A DNA stretch of 64,000 bases from Pinibacter aurantiacus (GCF_019130065.1 NZ_JAHSPG010000014.1:62001-126000), one strand, 5' to 3'. Positions 56,407-64,000 are shown, counted from the first letter of the stretch. Made by a program: numbers and translations. Notes: generated from the letters alone by a model not told the origin.

Positions 56407-58887
56407 TTAGTGTCTGCCTGCCTTCATTTCTTCCACCAGTTTAGCGATCCCTTTTTCCATGCTGCCATATCTTTCTGCATATTCTAATACTTTCACCCGT
56501 TCTCTTCCATCAGTGGTGAAAGCAAAATATTCTTCGGGGCAGAGTTCATTCTTATAGACCTTTGAGATCTGTCCGCCAAGATCAATGAATATCTCCCGGT
56601 TGTCTTTGTTCACCGATAAGAGAATTGTCTTTGCTTTTTCCGATAAGCCCAGCACGTCCTGCAACTTGTCAAACTTGTTAATGAACTTGCGCATATCCAT
56701 GAGTATCTTAATATCTGCATTGTTGATGATGGCATCTTTAATGATGGGTGAACTTACCAGGTCATCCAGTTCCTGCGTGATCACACAAGGAACGCCGTTG
56801 AACTTTCGGATCGTCTTAAACGCATATTTTAAAAACTCCGCCATACCGGATTTTGCAATGGCTTTCCAGGCTTCATCTATGACCAGCACTTTTCTTTCGC
56901 CCTGTAGCTTGCGCATTTTGGAAATAAACATTTCCATGATGATGAGTGTTACCACTGGAAATAGTATGGGGTGATCTTTAATGGCATCCAGTTCAAATAC
57001 CACAAAGGGTTGTTGTAACAATTCCAGGTTCTCTTTTGCATTAAGCAGGTAATCAAACTCACCACCTTTGTAGTAAGGCCTGAGCACATAGAGAAAATTG
57101 CTGACATCAAAATCGCTGTCCTTTACATTGTGTCCCTTTAACACACCCACATACTCTGCGTGCAGATATTCATAAAACGTATTGAAGCAAGGAAAAACGT
57201 TGCTATTGTTTTGCAAGTATTCGTAATAACCACTAAGTGCATTGGACAACGCGACATACTCGCTCCTGTTGAACTTTTCGTTTTCCTGTTTCCAAAGTGC
57301 AATGAGTAGCGCCTTTAAACTTTCTTTCTTTTCCGTATCCAATAGGTCGCCTTGGGCTATATAGAACGGATTAAAGCGGATCGGATTTTTTTCTTCATAA
57401 GTGAAATAATATCCCTTTACCAGTTCACATAATCCCTTGTAACTGCCCCCAATATCAACAATGACACAATGTGATCCTTGATCATACATTGAACGGAGTA
57501 TGTGGTTCACTGTCATGCTTTTGCCGCCTCCGCTTGTGCCACAAACGAGCATACCCATATTGGAAGTAATGCCTTGCTTTCTTGGTGCATCAAATAGATC
57601 AACATACACCGGCTTGCCACTTAACCGGTCACAAAACCGGATACCTTCATTTGGATCGCAGCTTTCATAGTTGGTTTCGAGCGAGAGAAAACACGAAGCC
57701 TGTTCTGCAAAAGTTTCAAACGTGTCGTTCATCGGAAAGTCTGCCTCATTGCCCGGTATGCCCGCCCACCATATCTGTGCAGCTCCCACTGTTTCCTGTT
57801 TGGCAACCGCATTCATTTGGGCAAGCGAAGTAGCTACCAGGTTCTTGATTTCCTTTAGTTCATTCTTATTCGTTGTCCAGGTGATGATGTTAAAATGAGC
57901 GCTCACGGGTAATCGTGACTGGCTGATACATTCGTTTAAAAACTCGTTGACCGCATCTCTCGCGATGGCATTCTCGCGGCTGTAATTAGAAAGCGATTGC
58001 AAGCGAAGTCTTTTACTTTCTAATTTCTTTATACTGGCTTGGGCATCGCCGATCATGATATACTGGTTATAAATATGATCGCAAGGCAACAACAGACCAA
58101 GCGATGCCGCAAAACCAATACTAAATTTTGTCCTGTCTGTGCTATACTTTTCATAGGTCGTCTTCGCACCGCATAGCCCTGGCATTTCTTCGGTGTCAGC
58201 AATCGCGAAGAGCTGCAAATAATGGCTGCCTATCTTAAAATCATCTTTGAGTTGAATGTCTTTTATAAAACACTCTCCATCTGAAGTGGACAGGTTACAA
58301 TACTGTTCGATCAAACCCGCCCTTTTTCGCCCGCTAAGTAGTTGTTCATCACGCAATCTTTCCAGGCCGATGCCTGTACTTTCAAGTATCTTTTGAAATT
58401 GCCCGCAACTATCTTCAAATTCTTCTATAGCAAGCAGATTAATAGTTTGCTCCGGCACTAGTGTCGGTCTCAGCAGATTACTGAGTATGGAACTGGCGGA
58501 TTTTCTGCCGGGTGCTTTTTTGGTGAGAATAATATAACTCTCGTGCAGCAGGTAGGGACGGCCCTTGAAATGCTTTTCGCTACAACTGGTAAGAAAATTC
58601 GCTTCGTTGTTTATGTCAGAAGTATATAGGGTACGGATGAACCAATCCTGCTTATGAAACACTGCATCTTTCGGCAATACTTTGATCGCCTTAATCAACC
58701 CTTGGTGCAATGCTTCATAGTTCTCATCGCTTTGTGTGAAAATTTCCGGCAGCTTGCAGCTAAAGACTATACTGATATCTCCCTGCTTGCTGATAATGCA
58801 GTCATGTTCTACATCCATGATGGGCAATATGTCACGCATCCACTTTTCCATTGCTAGTTTTTGATAAACATTTTTCTTGAATGACAT
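56407..58887 (-). CDS. traG: Conjugation ATPase TraG (VirB4 family)
   Basis: 826 aa. The N-terminal half is the VirB4-type CagE/TrbE domain (IMDVEHDCIISKQGDISIVF, AVFHKQDWFIRTLYTS). Walker A is GTSGGGKS near residues 448-455 (MGMLVCGTSGGGKSMTVNH). Walker B is KVLVIDEAWKAI near 665, followed by GVPCVITQELDDL and NADIKILMDMRKF. It energises assembly of and transport through the mating channel at the inner membrane. Its start overlaps the DUF4133 gene by 34 bp. Length is normal and the frame is intact. Confidence 0.95.
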   Translation of the reverse strand: MSFKKNVYQKLAMEKWMRDILPIMDVEHDCIISKQGDISIVFSCKLPEIFTQSDENYEALHQGLIKAIKVLPKDAVFHKQDWFIRTLYTSDINNEANFLTSCSEKHFKGRPYLLHESYIILTKKAPGRKSASSILSNLLRPTLVPEQTINLLAIEEFEDSCGQFQKILESTGIGLERLRDEQLLSGRKRAGLIEQYCNLSTSDGECFIKDIQLKDDFKIGSHYLQLFAIADTEEMPGLCGAKTTYEKYSTDRTKFSIGFAASLGLLLPCDHIYNQYIMIGDAQASIKKLESKRLRLQSLSNYSRENAIARDAVNEFLNECISQSRLPVSAHFNIITWTTNKNELKEIKNLVATSLAQMNAVAKQETVGAAQIWWAGIPGNEADFPMNDTFETFAEQASCFLSLETNYESCDPNEGIRFCDRLSGKPVYVDLFDAPRKQGITSNMGMLVCGTSGGGKSMTVNHILRSMYDQGSHCVIVDIGGSYKGLCELVKGYYFTYEEKNPIRFNPFYIAQGDLLDTEKKESLKALLIALWKQENEKFNRSEYVALSNALSGYYEYLQNNSNVFPCFNTFYEYLHAEYVGVLKGHNVKDSDFDVSNFLYVLRPYYKGGEFDYLLNAKENLELLQQPFVVFELDAIKDHPILFPVVTLIIMEMFISKMRKLQGERKVLVIDEAWKAIAKSGMAEFLKYAFKTIRKFNGVPCVITQELDDLVSSPIIKDAIINNADIKILMDMRKFINKFDKLQDVLGLSEKAKTILLSVNKDNREIFIDLGGQISKVYKNELCPEEYFAFTTDGRERVKVLEYAERYGSMEKGIAKLVEEMKAGRH

Positions 58888-59168
58888 TTAATCACTTGCG
58901 GCACCTTTCTTTTCGCCGCCTTCTTCATGAGCCCATACGCACCATAGGTCTTACTCATTCGGTACACTTGTGTAAAAAGCACCGTACCACATCCGAGGAT
59001 AATAATCAGGCAGATATAGGTATTTACGCCGACTACATATAAGATGGCAAAGAGTATTAACAATACTAACAATCCTCCCGCGAGATACCAGATGTATTGC
59101 GCTTTCAGGCCTTTGAACTCGATACTTTTGTTTACTCCTTTGTTGATGGTATAGATGCTTGCGGCCAT
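58854..59168 (-). CDS. traF: Conjugative transposon protein TraF (DUF4133)
   Basis: 104 aa: TINKGVNKSIEFKGLKAQYI, the DUF4133 start, then two membrane segments (about 29-48 and 52-72), and the YRMSKTYGAYGLMKKAAKRK tail. A small VirB3-like inner-membrane protein that pairs with the VirB4-type ATPase encoded next. 9-bp gap from traE and 34-bp overlap with traG. Confidence 0.93.
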   Translation of the reverse strand: MAASIYTINKGVNKSIEFKGLKAQYIWYLAGGLLVLLILFAILYVVGVNTYICLIIILGCGTVLFTQVYRMSKTYGAYGLMKKAAKRKVPQVIKCHSRKMFIKN

Positions 59169-59177
59169 AGCGATGGT

Positions 59178-59516
59178 TTAAATACCAAAGAATGATTTTA
59201 AAACGGTTGCCACCACCACTAAAAAAACGCAACTTCCAAACCAGGCAGCAGCCGTTGCACCTGTATCCGGATGACCATTTGACCATTTTTGGTAGACCTT
59301 CACAGCACCGATCAACCCGAGGATTGCACCAACGGCGTACATCAGGTTGCATCCTACATCAAAGTATCCGCGCACCTTTGTATTGGCTTCCTGTATACCG
59401 GCCACCCCATCCTGTGCATACAGTGCAGTGATGCTGCTACTCATCAGCACGGCAGACAGCAGCAGCGCTTGTTTACGCTTGCATTGCATTTTCCTTCTCA
59501 ACTGTTCTTTCCACAT
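59178..59516 (-). CDS. traE: Conjugative transposon protein TraE (DUF4134)
   Basis: 112 aa with signal peptide (KQALLLSAVLMSSSITALYA). DUF4134: GIQEANTKVRGYFDVGCNLM, AVGAILGLIGAVKVYQKWSN, GHPDTGATAAAWFGSCVFLV. Two membrane segments, a VirB2/pilin-like topology. An ATG nine codons in (59489) is an alternative start. First well-defined gene of the tra operon in this window. Confidence 0.93.
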   Translation of the reverse strand: MWKEQLRRKMQCKRKQALLLSAVLMSSSITALYAQDGVAGIQEANTKVRGYFDVGCNLMYAVGAILGLIGAVKVYQKWSNGHPDTGATAAAWFGSCVFLVVVATVLKSFFGI

Positions 59517-59553
59517 AATGCTATTTTTAAATGTTACACAATCATTTCTAAAA

Positions 59554-59619
59554 ACTTTCCGGTCGCATGCCTTACCGAACCAACACCATTCAATCTCTAC
59601 CCGGCAGCTCCCGGAAAGT
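59554..59619 (-). promoter_or_regulatory. Inverted repeat before traE (attenuator or terminator)
   Basis: ACTTTCCGG (59554-59562) and CCGGAAAGT (59611-59619) are perfectly complementary. On the minus strand the second arm is followed by TTTTTAG. The 48-nt loop is long. It lies between the small membrane gene and traE, so it could reduce or terminate read-through into the tra operon. Confidence 0.45.
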
Positions 59620-59632
59620 GTTAACCTACAAC

Positions 59633-59821
59633 CTAACCCTCAACAGCCTTGTTACGATCGAGCGACTCTGTCGCTTTCTTTTGTTCCTTATCCACTTTTC
59701 TTATTCCAAAGAGATGGAGCAGCTCGTACTTATAATACTTTACTCCAATAACCCCGTAATACAGGATAAGTATCAGTAACATCATATTGCAGTAAGCGCC
59801 CCAATCAATTATTTGTGTCAT
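59633..59821 (-). CDS. Small membrane protein at the head of the tra operon
   Basis: 62 aa: MTQIIDWGAYCNMMLLILIL with a membrane segment at about residues 10-28, then YKYELLHLFGIRKVDKEQKK, a charged tail. It precedes traE on the same strand. Small proteins of this type occur in the same place in related elements; function unknown. Confidence 0.6.
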   Translation of the reverse strand: MTQIIDWGAYCNMMLLILILYYGVIGVKYYKYELLHLFGIRKVDKEQKKATESLDRNKAVEG

Positions 59822-59888
59822 CGTATTTTTGTTTCGTTTGCTTATCTCGTCGTTTGCTACACAAAGATGCTATCAGAAAAAAGCGTTT

Positions 59889-59915
59889 TTTCACACTACG
59901 ACCGGTATACGGTAT
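59889..59915. repeat. 27-bp repeat between rteC and tra operon, copy A
   Basis: Starts TTTCACACTACG and ends GTATACGGTAT. 25 of 27 bases equal copy B, in the same orientation, 129 bp away start to start. Contains ACCG/CGGT arms around GTATA. Lies about 70 bp upstream of the first tra-operon start, a good place for an activator or relaxosome site. Confidence 0.8.
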
Positions 59916-60017
59916 AACTTTTTTTTCACGTTTTTTTATCAGTCAAATGGTAGGGATTATATCTCGAATGGTAGATTATTAATAATTTCTATACCAATAC
60001 GAAACTTCCCGGAACCC

Positions 60018-60044
60018 TTTCACACTACGCCCCGTATACGGTAT
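60018..60044. repeat. 27-bp repeat between rteC and tra operon, copy B
   Basis: Starts TTTCACACTACG and ends GTATACGGTAT. Includes the perfect 10-bp palindrome CCGTATACGG. It lies 72 bp beyond the rteC stop codon. Confidence 0.8.
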
Positions 60045-60115
60045 TCATTTTCTTATGCACAAAGTCTCCGTTTGAAAGTTGTCGGCTATCTACCGGCGAC
60101 TTTGCAATTATTCTT

Positions 60116-60898
60116 TTATAAGTATTGTTTGGGATTTTCGTCAGTATCATCCATTCGTTGCACAAGCTTTTCTGCGAGTGATTCGAGAAATGCGGCTCGA
60201 TTGCCCTTCCTGATCCTGATCTCTTGAAATATCCTGTAATAGTTTCCTAGGTCAATCGCAAACATTTGCTCAAAATAAGTAGCCAGTAGCTTTATATCAG
60301 CTGCACCATTGTTAAAGACACCCGTAGACTGCAATGCATAAAGTAATTCAATTAGAGAAGTTTTAGAAGCAGTCCAGGCAAGTGGTTGACGAGCGTGGAT
60401 GGGAGCCTTTGCTACATCATCCTTTCTTTCCAAATCTTCAAGTGCTCCGATCAGGTATATGCGCAACAATTCATGGGCATGAATTTTAGCCACCCTGAAA
60501 TCATGACTGGTGGAGAAACTGGGATCGGCATCAAAGTGATAGGTATCGAGTGTGAGATAAATATCCTGGTGCCCTCGTAGAAAATATTTTTCATCCATGT
60601 AGGTGGCACCGGAGCGGTAATACTGATAAAACTGGAGATTGTCTTCGAAGTAATGTGTTAACCGCCGCAGTTCTTTTTGCAGATATTTTTGCTGTGTTTC
60701 ATTGCTGCCTGTGGGACGGCGCGTTTCAATCCGGTAGATCTTCAAAAAGTATATAAGCTTGCTATAGAGCAGGGGTTTCTCTTCCTTGAAAAAATGAATC
60801 TCCTCCTCCTGCGTAATAAATACATAGGCAGCAACATCCATTCTTAATTGCTCCATAACGCTTTTGGCAACCTGTATAGATCGCTCGGCTAAAGGCAA
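60116..60898 (-). CDS. rteC: RteC-type regulator of conjugative transfer, N-terminus frameshifted
   Basis: RteC domain protein, 260 aa in the clean frame: SIQVAKSVMEQLRMDVAAYV, EEEIHFFKEEKPLLYSKLIY, YLQKELRRLTHYFEDNLQFY, YYRSGATYMDEKYFLRG and the C-terminal AWTASKTSLIELLYALQSTG. The frame extends upstream as FCRKLYNELEQALEKIAEEE without an ATG and meets TAG at 60981. An ATG at 60978 (MLPFA) lies one frame off; adding one G to the GG at 60962-60963 would join them into a normal RteC start. RteC controls excision/transfer genes in CTnDOT. The tra operon and 27-bp repeats lie directly downstream. Confidence 0.85.
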   Translation of the reverse strand: MPLAERSIQVAKSVMEQLRMDVAAYVFITQEEEIHFFKEEKPLLYSKLIYFLKIYRIETRRPTGSNETQQKYLQKELRRLTHYFEDNLQFYQYYRSGATYMDEKYFLRGHQDIYLTLDTYHFDADPSFSTSHDFRVAKIHAHELLRIYLIGALEDLERKDDVAKAPIHARQPLAWTASKTSLIELLYALQSTGVFNNGAADIKLLATYFEQMFAIDLGNYYRIFQEIRIRKGNRAAFLESLAEKLVQRMDDTDENPKQYL

Positions 60899-61072
60899 TA
60901 TTCTTTCATCCTCTTCTTCAGCAATTTTCTCTAGCGCCTGTTCAAGTTCGTTATAGAGCTTCCTGCAAAAGGGAGCATACTAATCTTTTTGTTGTTGAAG
61001 GTCATAGGTAAAGTTTGACAGTAAAGTTCGCCGGAGTATAACCTATCTCAAAGAGTACTTGAACGGAAATTG

Positions 61073-61112
61073 TTTCGCAAAAAGAAGAATTACTTTCGCA
61101 AAAAGAAAAATT
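61073..61112. repeat. 21-bp-phased direct repeats upstream of the 61.1 kb gene
   Basis: Two 19-bp units TTTCGCAAAAAGAA(G/A)AATT at 61073-61091 and 61094-61112, identical at 18 of 19 positions and 21 bp apart, i.e. two helical turns. They lie in the divergent region between rteC and the 143-aa gene. Confidence 0.85.
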
Positions 61113-61124
61113 CACCTTAAGGTG
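61113..61124. promoter_or_regulatory. 12-bp palindrome before the 61.1 kb gene
   Basis: Perfect palindrome CACCTTAAGGTG immediately after the second 19-bp repeat and 23 bp before the ATG at 61148. Likely operator or leader element. Confidence 0.6.
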
Positions 61125-61147
61125 TAGTACATTCAATTCCAATTATT

Positions 61148-61579
61148 ATGGCCCAGCTAAACTTACAACAACAAATTACACTCCGCAAAGCGTTACGCTC
61201 CGAATTAATCAACATTGAGGGTATTGCTCGAAAAGCAATCCTGAAAAAAGACCTGGTAATTGATTTTGTTAGCGGTAAACCCAGCCTAAATAGCATGCAA
61301 TTAACCGCACTTCAACAAACGGTGATCAGTTTATTCGCAGAAACCAAAACAATTTTATCAGAGCTTGAACGCCAGCAAACGCTGTCAGAGAAAGCGTTAG
61401 AAAGCCTCCAATCATTTGTTTCAAAATTTGAAATCTCACTGGAATCGCTATTAAATGAAGATGCTGATGCACTTTCTAAAATACAAAAATGGACCAGCGG
61501 TCAGGAAACCTTTCCTTTAAAATTGACTCCCATAATTAAACGAGGGCTTTTGAAGCTGGCCGGCGATATAGCACAGTAG
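61148..61579 (+). CDS. Hypothetical helical protein divergent from rteC
   Basis: 143 aa, no signal peptide, strongly helical: QQQITLRKALRSELINIEGI, LQQTVISLFAETKTILSELE, KALESLQSFVSKFEISLESL. Ends with PIIKRGLLKLAGDIAQ. No known motif. The elaborate repeats upstream suggest it is tightly regulated, perhaps as part of the mobile element. Confidence 0.65.
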   Translation: MAQLNLQQQITLRKALRSELINIEGIARKAILKKDLVIDFVSGKPSLNSMQLTALQQTVISLFAETKTILSELERQQTLSEKALESLQSFVSKFEISLESLLNEDADALSKIQKWTSGQETFPLKLTPIIKRGLLKLAGDIAQ

Positions 61580-61799
61580 TTGCCATCGTCCATCAATTTT
61601 ATTGTTATTGTTTTTTATCCTTTGCCCATATTTTTAGAATATTCTAAAAAACTCGACATTTTAAAAATACAATACCACAAACCGGGTACTAATCATTGAC
61701 GAACATTATCGCCGTAGTTGTCACACGTATTACTGCGCTTTCACCTCTTTATCATTTTTTGTATATTCCAGATTATTGTTCAGCATAACCTTATCCCTT

Positions 61800-62765
61800 A
61801 TGACGCTGCTGTACTCAAACCTTTACGGAGAAATCCCGTTAACGCCCCATTTCAAAGATATTGGTAGGGATATAATTCCCGGTGCTGATGCGCTATACTA
61901 CAAAGGTCACATAGGTGAAATCCTAATACAGCAGCAGATTACAGCGAGTTTCATCTTTCATTATGCCCACTATTATTTTAATAGCAGATCCATTATTTCT
62001 TTTCGTCACCAAGGTTTTGCCTTACAGTCACTCATTCCGTTAAACCAGGATATAAATACTCATATCACCGGAGCAGATAATTTCTTACTTAGAAAAGAAC
62101 ACCTGGTTCTCACTCATAACCCGGCAAGAGAAATGTCTTTTATTTTCGAAAAAGGTAAAAACTATTTCGCATTTGGGTCGTCTTTTAACCTTGACTTTGT
62201 ATATAAACATTTGCAGCAATTCTTTAACCAAACAGAAATAGCTAAATTTTACGGACCTAATTTCTTTGCCCTTACGGGCACACCAAAATTTGCTTCCCAT
62301 AAGATCATCGATGTAATCAATGATATTATAGGCTTTAGCGTACCATCTCCAATAAGGGGCAACTATAATGCTATTAAAATGGAAGAGTTCTTCGTGCTGC
62401 AACTGGCAAGAATTTTTAGCAAGCCCGAACCAAAATTAAAATTATCCGAAAGACAACTCGAGGGACTTGAGCAGGTCCGGCACATACTACTCGAAGATTT
62501 TACCAAACGTCATACACCGCGAGAACTGTGTAAGCGGACACATATTACCATGCACACATTAAAAAACGGATTTAAAGCGGTCTATGGCCTCGCGCCATAC
62601 GAATACCAAAAGGATGCGAGATTGCGTAAGGCAAAAGATCTACTCACACACACCGACAAACCGATCAAAGAGATCGCTGCACTTGTCAATTATGCTAGCT
62701 TTGCAAGTTTCGTAGACGCCTTTACCAATCATTTCGGCTATACGCCTGGATACGTTAGAAAATAA
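61800..62765 (+). CDS. AraC-family transcriptional regulator
   Basis: 321 aa from ATG 61800 (MTLLYSNLYGEIPLTPHFKD). The N-terminal 215 residues form a sensor domain of unknown ligand. The C-terminal AraC domain (about 220-320) carries two helix-turn-helix units: TPRELCKRTHITMHTLKNGF and KPIKEIAALVNYASFASFVD, then FTNHFGYTPGYVRK, the typical end. It precedes the MauE-like and DUF6520 genes on the same strand and may control them. Confidence 0.9.
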   Translation: MTLLYSNLYGEIPLTPHFKDIGRDIIPGADALYYKGHIGEILIQQQITASFIFHYAHYYFNSRSIISFRHQGFALQSLIPLNQDINTHITGADNFLLRKEHLVLTHNPAREMSFIFEKGKNYFAFGSSFNLDFVYKHLQQFFNQTEIAKFYGPNFFALTGTPKFASHKIIDVINDIIGFSVPSPIRGNYNAIKMEEFFVLQLARIFSKPEPKLKLSERQLEGLEQVRHILLEDFTKRHTPRELCKRTHITMHTLKNGFKAVYGLAPYEYQKDARLRKAKDLLTHTDKPIKEIAALVNYASFASFVDAFTNHFGYTPGYVRK

Positions 62766-62885
62766 ATCACGCCTCTTTTTCGAAACTTTTTCTGCCATTT
62801 TGCCAAATAGATACTCCAAAAACTTAAGTAAAGAATTGTAAACTTTACATCAGCATTATTTACGAACCAATTAACCTTAACCTAT

Positions 62886-63329
62886 ATGCGCAAACTAGTA
62901 GTTGAAATCATTTCGTCCTTGCTCATATTTTTATTTGCTTATACAGCGTTCCAAAAATTTTCACATCACGCAACATTTCTGCATACGCTCGAGCGTGCGG
63001 GACTATCCGGCTTCTTTGCTATTTGCTTATCCTGGGTTGTCCCAATCATTGAACTGCTGGTGGCAAGTCTGCTACTTTTTCCTTCACTTCGAAGGACGGG
63101 TTTGCTGGTTTCAATAATCTTATTATCTGGATTTACGATATACATTTTGTACATGCTGTTATTTATCCCGAACCTCCCGTGTTCTTGCGGCGGCGTTATC
63201 AGCTATCTCTCCTGGAAACAGCATCTTATTTTTAATATCAGCTTTTTACTACTGTCGCTCTATGGCTGGCGCGCCTTGAAGACAGGTAAACATATTGCAA
63301 TCAGGAATAGCCGAATACCTGTGATATAG
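62886..63329 (+). CDS. MauE/DoxX-type membrane protein
   Basis: 147 aa, four membrane segments. Motifs: LLIFLFAYTAFQKFSHHATF, FFAICLSWVVPIIELLVASL, LLVSIILLSGFTIYILYMLL, and NLPCSCGGVISYLSWKQHLI with the paired Cys of the MauE/methylamine-utilisation-type redox family. Probably handles disulfide or redox partners in the membrane. 33 bp before the DUF6520 gene, so likely one operon. Confidence 0.85.
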   Translation: MRKLVVEIISSLLIFLFAYTAFQKFSHHATFLHTLERAGLSGFFAICLSWVVPIIELLVASLLLFPSLRRTGLLVSIILLSGFTIYILYMLLFIPNLPCSCGGVISYLSWKQHLIFNISFLLLSLYGWRALKTGKHIAIRNSRIPVI

Positions 63330-63362
63330 TAGGCATTATTTTTAACTCAACTTGTAACGTTT

Positions 63363-63650
63363 ATGAAACAGTACTTTTTAGGCGTTATTGCCCTCGTAAC
63401 AGCGATCACGTTGAATTCATTTACTTTGAAAGCGGATAACCATCCAACAGCAACAAAGAACTTTGAATACAACGATTATCCAAACGATGCATTCCAGAAC
63501 ATTGCCTCCCATTATTCATTGACACCTAATGATGGGCAAGATGAACTGGACTGCCAGGGAAGCGCTCACCGTTGCGGTGTGGTGGCACAGGACAATGGTT
63601 CCGGCCTTCCGGATCTTACAAAACCTTATACCATTAAAGTTAGGGATTGA
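63363..63650 (+). CDS. DUF6520-type small exported protein
   Basis: 95 aa with signal peptide-like start MKQYFLGVIALVTAITLNSF. The mature part carries a Cys pair in ELDCQGSAHRCGVVAQDNGS, as DUF6520 proteins of Bacteroidota do. These proteins are commonly encoded right after MauE-like genes, as here. Function unknown; the cysteines and the redox partner gene suggest disulfide chemistry. Confidence 0.7.
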   Translation: MKQYFLGVIALVTAITLNSFTLKADNHPTATKNFEYNDYPNDAFQNIASHYSLTPNDGQDELDCQGSAHRCGVVAQDNGSGLPDLTKPYTIKVRD

Positions 63651-63661
63651 TAGGTAAAGGT

Positions 63662-63703
63662 AAGGCTGGCCGTATGAATGCGCGGGGCATGTACGCCAGC
63701 CTT
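63662..63703. terminator. Bidirectional terminator
   Basis: AAGGCTGGC (63662-63670) pairs with GCCAGCCTT (63695-63703), and the stem can extend through CGTA/TACG with one bulge. It is followed by TTTTATTT on the plus strand and lies between the stops of two convergent genes. Confidence 0.75.
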
Positions 63704-64000
63704 TTATTTGTGGTCTTCAATGACCAGCATATCAATCTCCCTGTATGCTTCTTTTATATCCAGCCCGCTTTGTTGTAATTCGAGTCGTACGGAAGCTAAT
63801 TTTGCAGGATCATCCAAATGGTTGGGAAACTGCTTCAGCACCATATCGATACCCTTTGCATACCCGGTACCATCAATAATGGGCGTTTTTATTTGTGGGT
63901 TACAATTTTGCAGATAGGATAAAACGGAATTTTGAATAGTATAATTGGTAACGATCAAGCCCTGTTCAAGGCTGCTTTCATATGTCGAATCGCTCGCCTT
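63704..64000 (-). CDS. Hypothetical protein, partial at right edge
   Basis: The frame is open from the right edge to TAA at 63704 (98 codons visible) and continues beyond the window. Visible: DSTYESSLEQGLIVTNYTIQ, SVLSYLQNCNPQIKTPIIDG, TGYAKGIDMVLKQFPNHLDD, then LASVRLELQQSGLDIKEAYR. This is a helical C-terminal domain. No family recognised. Confidence 0.6.
   Translation of the reverse strand, partial: KASDSTYESSLEQGLIVTNYTIQNSVLSYLQNCNPQIKTPIIDGTGYAKGIDMVLKQFPNHLDDPAKLASVRLELQQSGLDIKEAYREIDMLVIEDHK

Noticed and set aside
1-64000. CRISPR array, rRNA, tRNA or complete insertion sequence
   Set aside because: No regularly spaced repeats, no RNA gene signature and no transposase motif were seen on either strand; short tRNA-like folds cannot be excluded without a dedicated search.

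Overview
The window reads as a chromosomal segment of a gliding-type Bacteroidota, most like Chitinophagaceae/Sphingobacteriia. The reasons are type IX secretion (T9SS) C-terminal sorting domains, a SusC plug remnant, DUF5977 and DUF6443 RHS-like proteins, a Bacteroides-type tra operon (traE-traN order) with an RteC regulator, DUF6520, and generally weak Shine-Dalgarno sites. I do not assign a species.

Layout. (1) 1-8.5 kb, all on the minus strand: an RHS-like surface cluster. It holds a broken coiled-coil/outer-membrane-like gene, a 1.6 kaa DUF5977/YD-repeat protein, a small glutathione-peroxidase-fold protein without the usual cysteine, and the start of a DUF6443 RHS protein running off the left edge. 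(2) 8.5-11 kb: decayed DNA with a fragment of a small gene whose relative lies at 48.1 kb, and a heavily frameshifted PKD/T9SS surface protein. (3) 11-16.3 kb: a 1.75 kaa T9SS-exported repeat protein. (4) 17-21 kb: two DUF1254/DUF1214 lipoproteins and an orphan SusC plug fragment. (5) 21.4-30.6 kb: a coiled-coil exported protein, CPA1 antiporter, acyl desaturase, CheB-CheR plus histidine kinase (split by an in-frame stop), a CheY-like regulator and a YciE/F-type ferritin-like protein. (6) 30.9-36.5 kb: a tightly packed sugar operon of glycosyltransferase (frameshifted), UDP-galactopyranose mutase, GH1-RmlD fusion and a second GH1-like protein. (7) 36.5-45.5 kb: HPII-type catalase with a PerR-like box, a low-affinity iron permease family protein, a frameshifted T9SS lectin-like protein, MgtC and Hsp20. 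(8) 46.1-61 kb: an integrative/conjugative-element module with an AbiEii-like nucleotidyltransferase and winged-helix partner, cargo and helix-turn-helix genes, traN-M-(L)-K-J, three TraI/TerB-like genes, a lipoprotein, traG, traF, traE and rteC. (9) 61-64 kb: a small coiled-coil gene behind striking repeats, an AraC regulator, a MauE/DoxX membrane protein, a DUF6520 protein and a gene cut by the right edge.

How it fits together. The 26-45 kb part looks like a stress/cell-envelope island (ferritin-like, catalase, iron, Hsp20, surface sugar, sensor kinase). The 46-61 kb part is mobile; the relaxase, coupling protein and integrase are not in the window. Six clean single-base lesions (in-frame stops at 7502 and 27950; frameshifts near 31080, 40607, 41027 and 60962) interrupt otherwise well-preserved genes. 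They need read-level checking before the genes are called dead. The most novel-looking signals are the nucleotidyltransferase/winged-helix pair with a perfect 17-bp operator, the paired 27-bp repeats next to rteC, the 21-bp-phased repeats plus 12-bp palindrome at 61.1 kb, and a possible translation-controlling fold in the hsp20 leader.
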